Program-made: the position numbers and the translations under genes | The notes under the pieces: model-generated | Databases searched by the model: none | What the model was told of the DNA's origin: nothing | Seen by the model: only the letters and a program-made list of their open reading frames with translations | Shown: positions 45,221 to 56,892 of the stretch, in pieces | Layout: each line of letters starts with the position of its first letter | Numbering within the stretch: position 1 is the stretch's first letter | NCBI GenBank assembly: GCA_004519485.1 | Contig: CP038134.1 | Coordinates: forward strand, 1,116,001-1,180,000 | Source of the DNA: Nannochloropsis oceanica | Taxonomy: Eukaryota > Sar > Eustigmatophyceae > Eustigmatales > Monodopsidaceae | Direction: 5' to 3' | Length of the DNA: 64,000 nt

Positions 45221-45835
45221 CGGAGCTTTTGCCGGGAGCACGAATGGCGTGAGTTTATGGAGGGTACAGTGGATGAGGCGGAAAAACGGTTGACGGAAGA
45301 GGAGGAATCAAGGCTAGATGGCGTTATCATATAGAAGTGGTCATAGCGAAGGACCAAACCGCCAAGGTTATGGATTTTGGGGGACAAAGATAAAAGGTAT
45401 AATATACGTCATGAGTAGATAACCGCCTGCCAAAAGAGGCTACCAAGTGTCGATAAAAAGTCAATTTGAATTTTTCCGATAAATGTAGATCCAATGTGCC
45501 AAAATCAAGGCATGTATGAAATTCGATATTCATGTGCCGCCCATGGCAAGTTTCAGCGAAAAATCTCGCCTGGAAACACTCCAGCTGCGAAGCAATGCGC
45601 CAAAGTATGTATGCTGCGGTGTCTGGGCTGCTGTGTCTGCATCAGGCAGCCAGACAATTAGCTATCTTATGAAAAAATAATAAACTTCTCCTCTGTCGTA
45701 GCTTCAAACCCAAAATTTTCTTTTTTGACAAGTCCACATGTACAATCGTTACTCCAACTGTGAGAGGTAGTATTATCATAAGCTTCTTTTCCATAAATTC
45801 CACTGCCCCTCCATCCTTGCCGTACAGTCGGCAAT
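45221..45835. other. Convergent 3' region, arrestin / fucose mutarotase
   Basis: No gene seen. Unusually A/T-rich for the window. Probably 3' UTRs and terminators. Confidence 0.4.
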
Positions 45836-46846
45836 TCACTTCGAAGTGCCGATCACGCCTTTTTTCAAAATGAGATTCCCGTATAACGCAGTTTCTCTGG
45901 GTGGATGGATGAACGAGGAGAGGGATTGGATGAGTTAGCTAGTGATTTTTGGACATATGCCGAAAAGCTATTCACCCTCCCTCTCTCCTCTCCTTACCCG
46001 GTCGCCACTACGGCAAACGCCTGTTTGCTCCTTGCATAGAAGGCAAACCGCTCTATCCCCTCCAAAGCAATATCTCTCCCTTCTGCATGAGCTAGGATCT
46101 TTTTGTATTCATCCCAAATGGGCGTCTTCCAGCCTGCGGCTGTGTGTTCAGGCATCTTGCCGAGAACGGGGACCAAGCAAAAGAAGTGATCTCGACGTAA
46201 ACATTATGGTACATTAATTCCTCCTGTCAGTCTATTCTGATATCGTTAGTCAGCCATAGAAAGAAAAAAGCGAGAAAAAGGAAGCGTACTCACCATGCCC
46301 ATGACCATGGCAGGCGGTGCGGTCTCATCCAAGGGCAGAAGCTGCATGATGGCGTCCAGCAAGGTAGGAATGTCGTTGCCTTTGAGGGTGCACGCAAAAT
46401 GTGTATAAGAGGAGGCGAAGTCGGATCAACAAGCATGTAGGGATTGGAGAAGGCTGAAAAGCTGGAAGGTAACTTACGCACCGTCCGCATTGACAAGCCC
46501 GCCCGGCGTGTGGGAGGCGATAGAGGCGGCGGGGAAATTGGCGTCTGAGATGGTACAGGAGATTGGCGGGAGGTCGTATAAATCACGGGATTTACCAAGG
46601 TTACTTTTCCAATTGAAAGTGTAATAATGAGCCTCCCTCTGCAATGCGATACTAAAAGGAGAGGCTCATCACGCACACTGCGCGGGCCACTCCATCCCGA
46701 CCTCCTGAGAGAAAGTTGGAGGCTTCCTCGAACCCCGCCTTTTGCAATGTACCTGCAAGAACAATTTCATCGCCATGTCCCATGCTGGCCAAAACGTGCA
46801 GCAAGCGCGGACTCAATACCTTGGGGATGCGCTTTAGGACCGTCAT
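45836..46846 (-). CDS. L-fucose mutarotase (FucU/RbsD family)
   Basis: Five exons, complement of 46753-46846, 46482-46544, 46294-46379, 45998-46155, 45836-45896; 153 residues, the family's normal size. The enzyme interconverts alpha and beta anomers of fucose (or ribose) for salvage. Signatures: MTVLKRIPKVLSPRLLHVLA and MGHGDEIVLAG with the conserved His and Asp, then DANFPA, ERFAFYARSKQAFAVVATGE, and the closing ALYGNLILKKGVI. Exon 2 has two overlapping donor choices; only GTGCGT (at 46481) keeps the frame, while the better-looking GTAAGT four bases on would break it. Intron tracts are ordinary. Shares a divergent promoter with the two-TM gene. Confidence 0.93.
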
Positions 46847-47267
46847 GCTGCAGCAGCGGGGTCTGTGTGAGATGTGAGGAAGCGGAGTAAGTAAGTGCGT
46901 GGGGCTTGTGGGTCTGCGACAATGTTAGCCAAGGCGGTATCAGGCCTCAATCCTTTCCTCGCCCACTCGTCGCGAAGCAATAGACACCTGCAGCGACGAG
47001 GCAGGTGCTGTGCAGCGTGGAAAGATCTGGTGAAGAAGAACGAATGGCGTCAGTCGTCAGTCATGCGCCGGGAGGAGGTTTACGGCCTTTCTCCCCCCAC
47101 AATCCAAATAAATAAATGAAAAACACATCTATGCATGAATATGTGGCGACAAAACATAACCGCTCACTTAAATGGAACCTCCAGCATCACTGCAATACAG
47201 GCATAGCCTAGAACTGCAAAGCTTGGGGGCCTTCTCTATCTGAAAGGAGCAAGGGGTACCATCAGCC
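46847..47267. promoter_or_regulatory. Divergent promoter region, fucose mutarotase / two-TM gene
   Basis: 421-base head-to-head spacer with no supported exon. Confidence 0.3.
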
Positions 47268-47706
47268 ATGGATGATGTACGTACTGAGGAAAGAGTAACT
47301 CAACAAAACACTTTGAAACAGGTGCTAACAATTCACCCATTCATTCATGCAGACGAAAGTGCAGGTGGACGTGGGACTACACGAAGGTCTTCTCTCCCAA
47401 TATGCCAACCTGCACGAAGAGGTCGCCCCGCGATTTCGCCAGGCAGTTGACGACGTGCGTGACGGGTTGGAGTTGATGATCGGCCTAGGGGCGTTGGGTG
47501 TTGGTCTTTACACAGTCTCCCGCCTCCTCCATGCCACATACTGGGTCTTGGACCGTCGGACGGAGAAGAGTACGCGGTGTTGGAAGCAAGTGGCGGCTTT
47601 GGTCCTGGGGACAGTGGTGATTGGCGGGGTGTGTACGTTTGGGGTAAGGATGACAAGAGTAACTATGCTTGAAGAAAGGCGTGGAGGAGGAAAAAAAGGG
47701 AGATAG
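47268..47706 (+). CDS. Small two-TM protein, unknown function
   Basis: Preferred model has two exons, 47268-47276 (only three codons) and 47353-47706, 120 residues. The 76-base intron has a GTACGT donor, a TGCTAAC branch-site match at about 47322-47328 and a CAG acceptor. Alternatively the gene starts at ATG 47347, which is in frame with exon 2 and gives 119 residues; the two proteins differ only at their first few residues. An amphipathic, charged N-terminal half (LHEEVAPRFRQAVDDVRDGL) precedes two hydrophobic helices (LMIGLGALGVGLYTVSRLL and VAALVLGTVVIGGVCTFGV) and a basic tail ending KKGR. No family recognised. Confidence 0.55.
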
Positions 47707-48348
47707 AGGAATGGAAAAAAAAATGTTTTGTACGAAATAAATTGTAAAGTTAGAATACGTAAATGCGTAATGTAGGGTTGCCACTCACTGAGGGTTTCTT
47801 TTTTTTTTTTTTTTTCATAAACGTCTCCCCCAGCTGACTTGCTCGTCTTTTTCTATATGTTCGGTCACAACCCGTGTCTGTATGCGTTCTCTGCTCCCTC
47901 GTTCTCCCCCCTCTTCCTCCAGGCTCGTTTTTCCTCTTCTATTCCCTGAAGCCTCGTTGAATCAGACTCTCAACTCCCCTAACCATACACTGCCTCCCCC
48001 CGACATAGACCGACACATAGCGACAGAGATAGACAGATAAGCAGACATACGACAAATCGTCACGCACACAAACATACAGACACATTCACACATGCGTGGG
48101 CTTACGCACATGCATAAACACGCATACAACATACCCTTACGCTTGTCTTTCCTGCCACTGCGGCCTACTTCTCCCCCGCTTAATTCCCGTCATCTTTTGA
48201 ACACCTGGCTATGCACATGTGACTCGTCTCGTGTAACGTGGGGCAATGTCCCTTGCCCCATCCCCTCTATCTCCCCTCCATGCCATGCTTCTCTCCTCCC
48301 TCAACCAGTCTACAACACACTCGCTCCCTCCCCCCCTCCCTCCCTCCT
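47707..48348. other. Convergent 3' region, two-TM gene / PIMT
   Basis: No gene seen. Contains a T run of about 20 (47799-47816), ACACA-rich stretches near 48060-48130 and a pyrimidine-rich end. Confidence 0.4.
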
Positions 48349-50451
48349 CTAGGTGTAAGGGCTCTGACGGACCAGCGGGACATAGCGCACTCCAAGCAGC
48401 TCCTAGTAGAGAGAGTGGAGGGAGAGAAGACCGGATGATACTGAGGAAGGGAGCATGAGTAAATCGGGTCTGGAAAGAGGGAACGGGAGAGGGAGGGCGG
48501 GAGGGAGGGAGGGAGGGAGGGTGGAGAGGAAGGCCACCCATAGCGAAGCTTTGTATCTCCTTTCGCTTTCTTACCTGTGCCACATACGTCTCCTCGATGG
48601 GACCGTGGTCTTTGATCTGAAAAATGGGTCAGAGGGAGAGAGGAAGGGGGAGGAAAGGGGGAGGGGAGGGAAGGGATGGAGGAAGGAAGCGAAACAGGCA
48701 GGTAGGGAAGGATGAGTACAGCCCTAAGGAATGCGCTCTCTTCGTTTCGCGTCTGTCGGCTCACCTTCTCCACCCGGATAAGGGCTTGATTGCCGCCCTC
48801 AGGACCCACGGGGAGGATCATAATGCCGCCGACCTAAGCGTGGGAAGGGCGGAAAGACGGGATTGGGGGAGGGAAGGAGAGGAGAAATATCTCAAGGTGG
48901 AGGGATGGAACAAGGGAAGGGCCGAGAATGAGAGGCGGGGGAATGGGGCTGCTTACCTTGAGCTGTTCAACGAGGGAGCGAGGGATGGAAGCAGCCGCCG
49001 CACCCACGTGGATAGCGTCGTAAGGCCCCTTGTCTTTGTCGCCCTCCCAGCCTGTCTGGCATTCCAGGGTGACCACTCCTGAAGGGAGAGGAGGTGCAAG
49101 AGGAGTTAGGAAGAAGGGAAGGAGTTAAGGCAGGACAGGGGTCAGGGGAAGAAGGGTTGAAAGAAACGGGATGCTTCCGACGCACACAGCTCATAAAGGA
49201 GGGAGAGAGGAGGGGAGGGATGTCTCACACACACGAAGACATACTATCCCCCCACCCAAAACACACATCCTACCCATCCATCCCCACACCGATACATGCC
49301 AACACCCACACCCGACCACGCACCCACCCATCCACCGACACATCCACACCCCCACACCCACCCACACACATATAAATTTATATTTATATCCCCACACCGA
49401 TACATGCCCACACCCACACCCACACCCACCCCCACACCCACCCACCCACACCCACCCACCCACACACATAGATATTTATATTTATATCCCCACATCCATA
49501 TATATTTATATTCATATCCCCACACCCATATATATTTATATTTATATCCCCACACCGATACATCCACCCACACATCCACCCCCCCACAACCCCACACCCC
49601 CACACCCCCACACCTACCATTGTATCCACCATTCATAAACATCCATCCACCAGCCTTTCATCCACCCACTTTTCATCCACCCACCCACACACCCACCTTT
49701 CTCCAGCAAGTCCCCATCGGCCTTGGCAATGTTCTTGCGGGCGAGAGCAACGAGGGGCTTGACGATATCGATACCCACCACGCGCCCCTTCGGCTCCACC
49801 ATTCGGCCCATTGCAACTGTAAGATAGCCCGATCCGCAGCCCACGTCCATGGCCTGAGGAGCGAGGGAGAGGAGGGAACGAGAGAGGGAGGGAGGGAGGG
49901 AGGGAAGGCAGAAAGGAGAGTCAGGGTAATTTGCATGTAAACAGCCACCAGATCGCTAAAGGCGCATTCGACCCAGAGAGAGGAAGAACTACAATTGAAA
50001 AAGTAAACAAGGAGCATACGTACAGTCGCCCCTGGAACCAGCTTATCCTTCAGCAGCTCCAAGGCGTGCGCGTGCATGTGCGGCGCGGAAATGGTCTGCT
50101 CGTAGCCAAGGTACTGCGGGGAGTCCTCGTAGGCTGAATTCGGGGCGTAGTTCGCCCTGTCCACGCGGAGCATGACCTCATAAGGAATTGAACGAGAGAG
50201 AAGAGGAAGGCTGTCAGATAGGAGCATGCCAATTGATTTCTTCCACGTTGTCGTACAATCAAATCATTGCTCGAAAGTACATATCCCCTTGCTGTCGGCC
50301 AGTCGTACCCGTTACCCCTTTTTTCCGCCGTTCCCAATCCTAGCTCTGGACTCCCACATACCTCCTTCACCCGCTCACTAGTTATGACATTGGCAGAACG
50401 CAGGCGCTGGACAAGCTCCGTGTTGCTGCGGCCGGAACAGAACCAAGCCAT
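48349..50451 (-). CDS. PCMT: Protein-L-isoaspartate O-methyltransferase
   Basis: Seven exons, complement of 50362-50451, 50024-50176, 49697-49853, 48957-49078, 48765-48833, 48575-48616, 48349-48402; 228 residues, the standard length. The enzyme methylates isoaspartyl residues with S-adenosylmethionine to start their repair. Signatures in order: [37 protein letters not shown] (substrate loop), [17 protein letters not shown] (SAM-binding motif I), [29 protein letters not shown], and [10 protein letters not shown] at the end. ATG 50451 matches the family start. The frame is also open to ATG 50577, adding 42 residues with a hydrophobic stretch (separate finding). Intron 3 carries a CCCACA minisatellite. 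Intron 6 has GGGA and CCCT tracts on either side. Confidence 0.96.
49245..49690. repeat. CCCACA-rich minisatellite in PIMT intron 3
   Basis: Irregular CCCACA/CCACACC repeats with interspersed units of ATATTTATATTTATAT followed by CCCCACACC, repeating about every 36 bases between 49373 and 49565. The rest is (CCCA)n/(CATC)n. It occupies much of the 618-base intron. Confidence 0.9.
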
Positions 50452-51269
50452 CACTATCGAGGCTCGAAGAAGGAGAAGAACAATAAAGGCGGAAGAACAA
50501 CTGTTGATTTTGCGGCGAGGGGAGTGGAACCCGTCTGCGATAGTGGCAAGAACGGACAACGACCAGCCAAGGACCATCCACGGTGTTGAAATCCCTACGA
50601 ATAAGATAGTCTGGATGCTGGATGGGTGGGGCGGGATTGGGGGGTAAAGGGAAGAAAGTGGTTGAAAAGTCCAGGCTCCACGCCTCAACAAAATACAGAA
50701 TGAGAGTGCTGAAAGTCTGGTTGTAAAGATGCCTTGCCTCGCATGTTGTGCCTGCAGCTGGCGCGCGCATAGTTGTGGCCTTTCTTGGCAGAACAGAACA
50801 CATGTGTTGAGAAGTGGGGCTTGTGTGACATGCCTGCAATTCGTGAAGTGTCTTCCTTGGCAAGCAATTTTCTTTACAGCACCACACACACGCTCCTGAC
50901 GACCAGTCATATTTATACAACGTGCATGATTCAGTGTCAAGTTGCCCTATCCTCTCTGCCTGCTTCACAGCACGCAGCCTCCGCGCGGCTTCCTTCATTG
51001 CACCGCCAAAAACGCCAACGGCTTGGCGACGGTTCTTTTTTTTTTGACAGCAGCATGTCCTCTACCCCAAACCCACCGCGAGCATGGAGCCTGTGAGTCT
51101 GTCCCGTGCATGGTTTGGTTTTTGTCAAGCATGACTTTGTCTCTGGCCGTAGTTGGATGCCAGTCAAGCAGCTCCACCACCTCCCCTCCAAATTCTCATA
51201 CCAATTCCCCACACGACAGAGGAAGGCTGGCGTTTGTGCGGCAAAGGAGTAGAGAGTGAGTGAGTGAGA
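50452..51269. promoter_or_regulatory. Divergent promoter region, PIMT / PP2C gene
   Basis: 818-base head-to-head spacer. An alternative PIMT start lies at 50577 (minus). On the plus strand an ATG at 51055 opens 12 codons and runs into a GTGAGT donor-like string at 51092, so a 5' exon of the PP2C gene is possible but I cannot join it. Nothing else seen. Confidence 0.3.
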
Positions 51270-54200
51270 ATGTCCGCCGGTATCAAGCGCAGTAATAGCG
51301 GCAATGCTGGCGGTGGAGAGGGGGGAGGACGACGGGGTAAGCTTCAGCGTTTCCTGTCCCCAGAATTTCCTATTCCTCCCAGCTTCCTCTCCTCACACAG
51401 CTCACCTTTCCCTCCCACTCCTGCCTACACTCAAGGTACGCCCATCCCACCACCACCACCCTCCTTTCTTGCGCCTCTCTTCGCGGACCCCATCAAGTTT
51501 TTGCAGCTTTTGGAGGATCTGCTGGGGCTGATCGGAGAAAGGGAAGGAGGGCGCGGGGGAGGGAGGGCAGAGAGAGGGAAAGGAGAGAAAGCTACCGCAG
51601 CATCAGCAGCAGCACCAGCAGCAGCAGCTTCTGGTATCGTATTGTCACAAGGAGGCGAATTGGAAGGAATTAAAGAAGGTAGGGGGGAAAGATTTGCATA
51701 CCTGGTCGGTGTTGAAGAGGTCAACGCGGTGTCGGTCTCCGAAGGGACCGAGCGGTTGGGACAAGCCCTCGCTCAGCGTCTGGGCGCCTCCTTTTTCTTC
51801 CTCCAGCTCCATCACCCTTCGTCGTCCTCCTCATCATCACTGGCTCTCCCTCCTCTCGTCCTGGCCTCCACCCCTGCCTCGCCTCCGTCCGTCTTGCTGT
51901 GTGCTGCGTGGGTGGGGGAAGGAAATGGGGCCCTGATTGCAGGGGCGGTGCAATTGCTGGAGACGAGGGGCTTTAGGTAACGAAGGAAGGATAGAGAGGA
52001 AAATGGACGGAGGGAAGGAGGGAGGAAGGAAGGGAGCCATACGTAGGCATATTTGGAGGGCGCGTCCAGCACGCACTTATAAAGATTGTTCGCTCATGCC
52101 ATTCTTCCCCTTCCTCCCCCCCTCCCTCACCCCCTCCCTCCCCTCCTCCCTCCCCCCCTCCCTCCCCTCCTCCCTCCCCCCCTCCCTCCCCCCCTCCTTC
52201 TTAATAGGGTGGCCGGTCTGGCCACTCTGCGATTTGAGAGCACACCGGCGACAGAGGGCTTGAAAGCTGCGTTCCCCATCTTTGCCATAAGCCGCGCGAA
52301 AGGTAGGAGGGAGGGAGAGAGGGAGCGAAGGAGGAAGGAAGGGTTGATCAATCCTCACTTTTTAATTTCAATAGGGGAAGGTCCTCGTCCACTCGCATTT
52401 GAAGCCAAAAATAGGTCCAACAACGGCAGTAACAGCAACTGCAGCAGCAGCAACTGCAGCAGCAGCAGCAGCAGCAGTAGCAGTAGAGTTAGGGGCAATG
52501 AAAACGGAAGTGGAAAATGCCTGTCTTCCTCCTTCGGCTCCTCCTCTACATCTTCCTCTTCCTCCCCTTCCTCATCCGCGTCTACTCCTACTCCTCCCAT
52601 CCCTATCACCAGTGGGAGAGGAGGAGGAGGAAGAGGCAAGGGAGGAGGAGGAGGAAACGAGGGAGGAGGGGGTGGAGGAGGATGCCACGGTCAGGGGAAG
52701 GGAGACAGAACGCCCTCAACAGCAGCAGCAGCCATGCCTGCGATGACGAGAACGATGCCTTCAGCTCCCGCTATGAAATCTACGCCCACGCCTCTCCCTC
52801 TTGTAGTGAAGGAAAAGAATGGCAGGCAGCAGCAGCAGCAGCCGCAGCAGCAGCCGCAGCAGCAGCAGCAGCAGCAGCAGCAGCACCAGCAGCAGTACGA
52901 CAAACATCTCTCTCATCATCATCATCAGCAGCAGCAGCAGCAGCCAGCAGGGAAGGAGAAGGACGGAAAAGCCGGTGGCCGCACGGCTCGGACGCAAGAA
53001 CGAAAAGTGGAGGAAGGCGAGGAGGAACATGAGGGAAGAGGCGAGGGCGAGGGAGGAGGAGGAAGCAGTAGCAAAAAGAGGCGTCTGAGCCCCCCAGCGC
53101 AGGAGCAGCAACAGCAGCGGCAACCGCAACAGCCACAACAGCAGCAGAGGCAACAACAACGGCCGTCTACAGAGACTGACATATCCTCTTTCCCTCCTTT
53201 CCTCGTCCCGGCAGCAGCCCCGGGCCCCGGAGCTCTCTCGGAGCCGAACGCCTCCCTCCATCCCTCCCCCCCTCCTTCCCTTCCTTGTTTGGTCCTCAAC
53301 CATTCCACCGCCTTCGTGGAAAGCAACGACCCGGGCGAAGACCGTTACACCAACCACCCGCCCGGCCTCCCACCTGCCATTCCTCTCCTCGACCCGACAG
53401 CCACAGTCAAAAAGGAAGGGGGAGGGAAGTCAGACAGGCCCTTCTCTTCCTCCTCCTCCACCAAAGACACAGGGCCCTCCTCCCAGCCCTCTCCCTCCTC
53501 ACGCCTGACCCGACAGGCTCGAGGAAAAGGAGGAAGGGAGGGAGGGAGGAAGGGAGGGAGGGAGGGAGGGAGGGAGGACGTGGGCATCTACATTATCCTA
53601 GATGGGCATGGCGGGGGCCGGGCTAGCGAGTACATGTCGCAAGTAAGGCAGGGGGGAGGGGGGGAGGAAGGGAAGGAGGGCATGTGCTCACACTATTTTC
53701 TCAAACATTTTTAGCACTTGGTCCCCGCCGTCCTTGCTCGGCTTCCTCCCTCTTCCACCTTTTCCTCCCTCTCCTCCTCCTCCTCTTCTTCTTCATCCTC
53801 CTCCTTTACCACTACACTCACCTCACCTCCGCCTGAGGAGATGGACATAAAAGTGAAGACAGCGCTGAGAGAGGCGTTCCTTGCCGTAGATAACGACTTT
53901 CTCTCATCGCTAGCTGAGGGAGTGACGCTCGTAAGAAGGGGAGGGAGGGAGGGTGGGAGGAAAGAAGGGAAAAAGGGAGGGAAAGGACCTGTGTTTTTGC
54001 CGAATCTTGAGCCGAGACTGTGCGTGGCAAAGTTGAACTCACCCTTTCCTTCTTCCCTCCCTCTCACCCCCCTTCCTCCCCTTCCCCGTCCCTTCTTCTC
54101 CCTGCCTAGGAGCAAGCCAAGGGGTTTTGGAATGCGGGCACGTGCGTGGTCCTTGCCCTTATAATGGGAAATGTGCTCTATGTGGCGCACGTGGGAGACT

Positions 54201-56206
54201 GCCGGGCCGTGCTGGCACAGAGGTTAGGGCAAGGAAAAAGGGAGGGAGGGAGGAAGGAATTGGAAAAGGGGAAAGGAGATGGATGAGACAGAAGAAAGAG
54301 GCAAGGCGAGCGTTGTCAAAGGCAGGAATTTATATACCTATACCTCACTCTCCTCCTCCCCTGCTCCCCCTCCTCCCTACCTTTTCCTCCTCCTGTTGCT
54401 CCTCCTCCCCTTCCCTCGTCGTAACAAACACACAAGAGCGACCCCTCTCCCTTCTCGGGCGCCTTCCCGGGAGGTCAGCATGGCGGCCGTGGCTGCTGTT
54501 GCAGCTGTTACCGCTGACGTTGTCGGGCTGGCGGTCGGACGAAGGGGAGAAGAAGCAGCGGGAGCAGCAGCGGGAGCGGTGGGAGAAAGGGCAGGCTCCC
54601 CGGTTCCACTTATTTGCCCTTCCTCGTCACCGTGCTCCCCTTCCTCCTCTTTGTGCTCGTCGCCAAAGGTAGGATTGTGTGGGCGCGGGGAAGGAGGGAA
54701 GAAGGGTGAAGGAGGAGGAGAAGGAGGAGGAGGAGGAGGAGGAGGAGGAAGAGGAGGAGGAGGAGGAAGAGGAGGAGGAGGAGAAGGAGGAGGAGGAGGA
54801 GAAGGAAGAGGAGGAGGAGGAGGAGGAGGAGGAGGAGGAGGAGGAGGAGGAGGAGGAGGAGGAGGAGGAGGAGGAGGAAAGCTAGCCGCCGCCGCTGCTG
54901 CAGCTGCTGCTGCTGCTGCTGCCGCCGCTGTGGTCTCAGGTTATAAGCACTCACCGTTCCCTCCTATACTCCCCCCCTCCCATTCTCCCTTTCTCCTTTT
55001 CTCAAAGCCAAAAGCCTCCCCCGCCTCACCCTTATCATTTCCCGCCAGCACCTCCTCCTCCTTCCCCCTCCCCCCTCTCGGGCGCTCCTCTCCTCGCCGT
55101 GCCTGTGCATTAGACCGGCTCCTCCCTCCCCCCCCGCCCATCAAGGCACTCGCCCTCACGGATGACCACACGTGCCAGAACGCGAGCGAGGTACGTCCTT
55201 CTCAGGTGTCTGCCACTGCCTTTCTACCCCCGAATGTTACCTCTCTCCCTCTCTCCCTCCCTCCCTCTCTCCCTCCCTCCCACATTCCCTCCTCAGGTGA
55301 AGCTCGTGAAGCAACGCACCACCGACAAGCACCCTATCCGCAAGAGCGCTAAAGACACTCGCAACGCTCAGACGGCGTCAGGCCCAGGAGGGATCGATCG
55401 CGTCGCAGGTAAAGCATCCATCCTCCCTCCCGCCTTCCCTCCCTCCCTTCCTTCCTCTAGAGTGACACCTTCTGAAAACCCTTCACAGTTCAAGACATTG
55501 ATCCAAGTTTTTCACCTTATCCCCTTCCCCCCCCCTGAAGGCTCCCTGGCCGTGACTCGTGCCTTAGGAAATGGATACCTCAAGTGGCCCTCCCTCTCCT
55601 TCCCGCCGTACCAGTACGTATTACCATGACGAAGGGAGAGAAAGGAGAAAAGGAAGGGAAGAGAGGAGGGAAAGAGAGGAGAAGAGGGTTGATTGCCTGG
55701 CATCTGAGACGTCACCACTTGCATACACTGACCACCACTTCCCTCCTCCCTGTCTCCCTTCCCCCTTCCTTCTTTCCCCCCCCCCTTCCCTTAGGCCCTA
55801 CCTGCCTTACATCACCGGTGAGCCCGTCATCTCCTCTCACGTCCTCTCCCCCTCTGTCGATCTCTTTCTCGTCCTCGCCTCGGATGGCCTGTGGGAGCGT
55901 CTTTCCAACGATGACGCCGTCAATATCGTGCACAGATGGTCGCACCGGCAAGCCCTGCAAGGCCCCTCTCCCTCCTTGCCTCACTTGATTCCGACCACAT
56001 CTGACCCCTCCTCCCTTCCGCCCTCCAACCCGGCGGCCGCACTGGTGGAGGCCCTGATGGTGCGCGTTGCGGCGGTGCAACACATGGGCCTGAGGACGCT
56101 GAAGCGCCTGCCCAAGGGAGGGCAGCGGCGGCAGATCCACGACGATGTGTGTGTGACAGTGGTGCAGTTTGACTGGCGGGGGGGAGAGGGGGTGCAAGAG
56201 GGCTAG
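51270..56206 (+). CDS. PP2C-type protein phosphatase with long novel N-terminal region
   Basis: Ten exons: 51270-51976, 52208-52302, 52375-53642, 53715-53930, 54110-54222, 54479-54939, 55114-55190, 55297-55408, 55541-55613, 55795-56206; 1177 residues with frames joining. PP2C phosphatases are Mn/Mg-dependent Ser/Thr phosphatases. The core begins near GEDRYTNHP (metal-binding Asp) and IYIILDGHGGGRASEYM, then GTCVVLALIMGNVLYVAHV, GDCRAVLAQ, ALALTDDHTCQNASE, SLAVTRALGNGYLK, ISSHVLSPSVDLFLVLASDG (LWERL follows), and ends DDVCVTVVQF. The N-terminal ~270 residues have predicted structure but match no family I know; residues ~270-680 are Gln, Ser and acidic low complexity with a possible nuclear signal KKRRLS. 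Exon 6 reads a long (GGA)n tract as poly-Gly plus poly-Ala and is the weakest exon; it is kept because it alone joins phases 2 and 1 on either side. Confidence 0.82.
54712..54881 (+). repeat. (GGA)n trinucleotide tract, coding poly-Gly in the PP2C model
   Basis: About 170 bases of nearly pure GGA/GAA repeat, followed by a GCT/GCC run (poly-Ala). If exon 6 is right this is a ~55-residue Gly-rich insert between two core PP2C motifs; otherwise it is intronic. Confidence 0.9.
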
Positions 56207-56892
56207 AAAAGGATGCAATATGTATCGTGTGTCATAAAAATACGACTGTGGCTGTGTGAAAAAGCGAACCATGACACGAAACACACGATATTGGAAAAAA
56301 ATCCACTCATTGATGTCAAACAGACTGTGCTTTATTATTATTGGCTTCGTATTTGATTTAGTGTTAATTTGAGCTTTGCACATTTGGGCCTTGGTCCCTC
56401 TTTCTCCCTCATTTTGTCCCTTGTTATTTCCGCTTCTAGTCATAGGCTTTGGGCGTCGTGCTTTAAACTTTTCTTTCATCTGTCCTCTCTTATGACTCGA
56501 TTCAAGAATCAGGAGAAGAAGATGGCGAGCACGAAGGGAGGAGAAGGTGCTGGAGCGGAGACTCTATGGTATCGATTGAAAGGATGCAGGTGTGGACCAA
56601 AAGGATGAAGGGTGCTTGTTAGTTGTAGGGAGACGAAAAGCATCAGAGATGCACGACGCCCTTTGATGACGGAGACGTAGCCGGAGATTTGAAGGTTTTG
56701 TAGCAAGAGAAGGGAACAAGAAGGAAAAAATCGACTCGGAGGCTGCGGAGTCTGCTCTGTCTTTGAAAACGCCCGCTTCTTGAATATTAACCGTTATTTT
56801 GATTATTTGCTTGTTGTGATGCTTCTGTCTTAGTATACCTCCTGCTTCCCTGGCCGTTCCCTCTCGTCCCCAATTCTTTCCCGCTTCCGCTC
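56207..56892. other. Convergent 3' region, PP2C / coiled-coil gene
   Basis: No gene seen. An A/T-rich stretch near 56290-56370 fits 3' UTR sequence. Confidence 0.4.

Noticed and set aside
46470-46482. Use of the GTAAGT donor at the end of fucose mutarotase exon 2
   Set aside because: It is the stronger-looking donor but puts exon 3 out of frame; the overlapping GTGCGT four bases earlier keeps the conserved frame.
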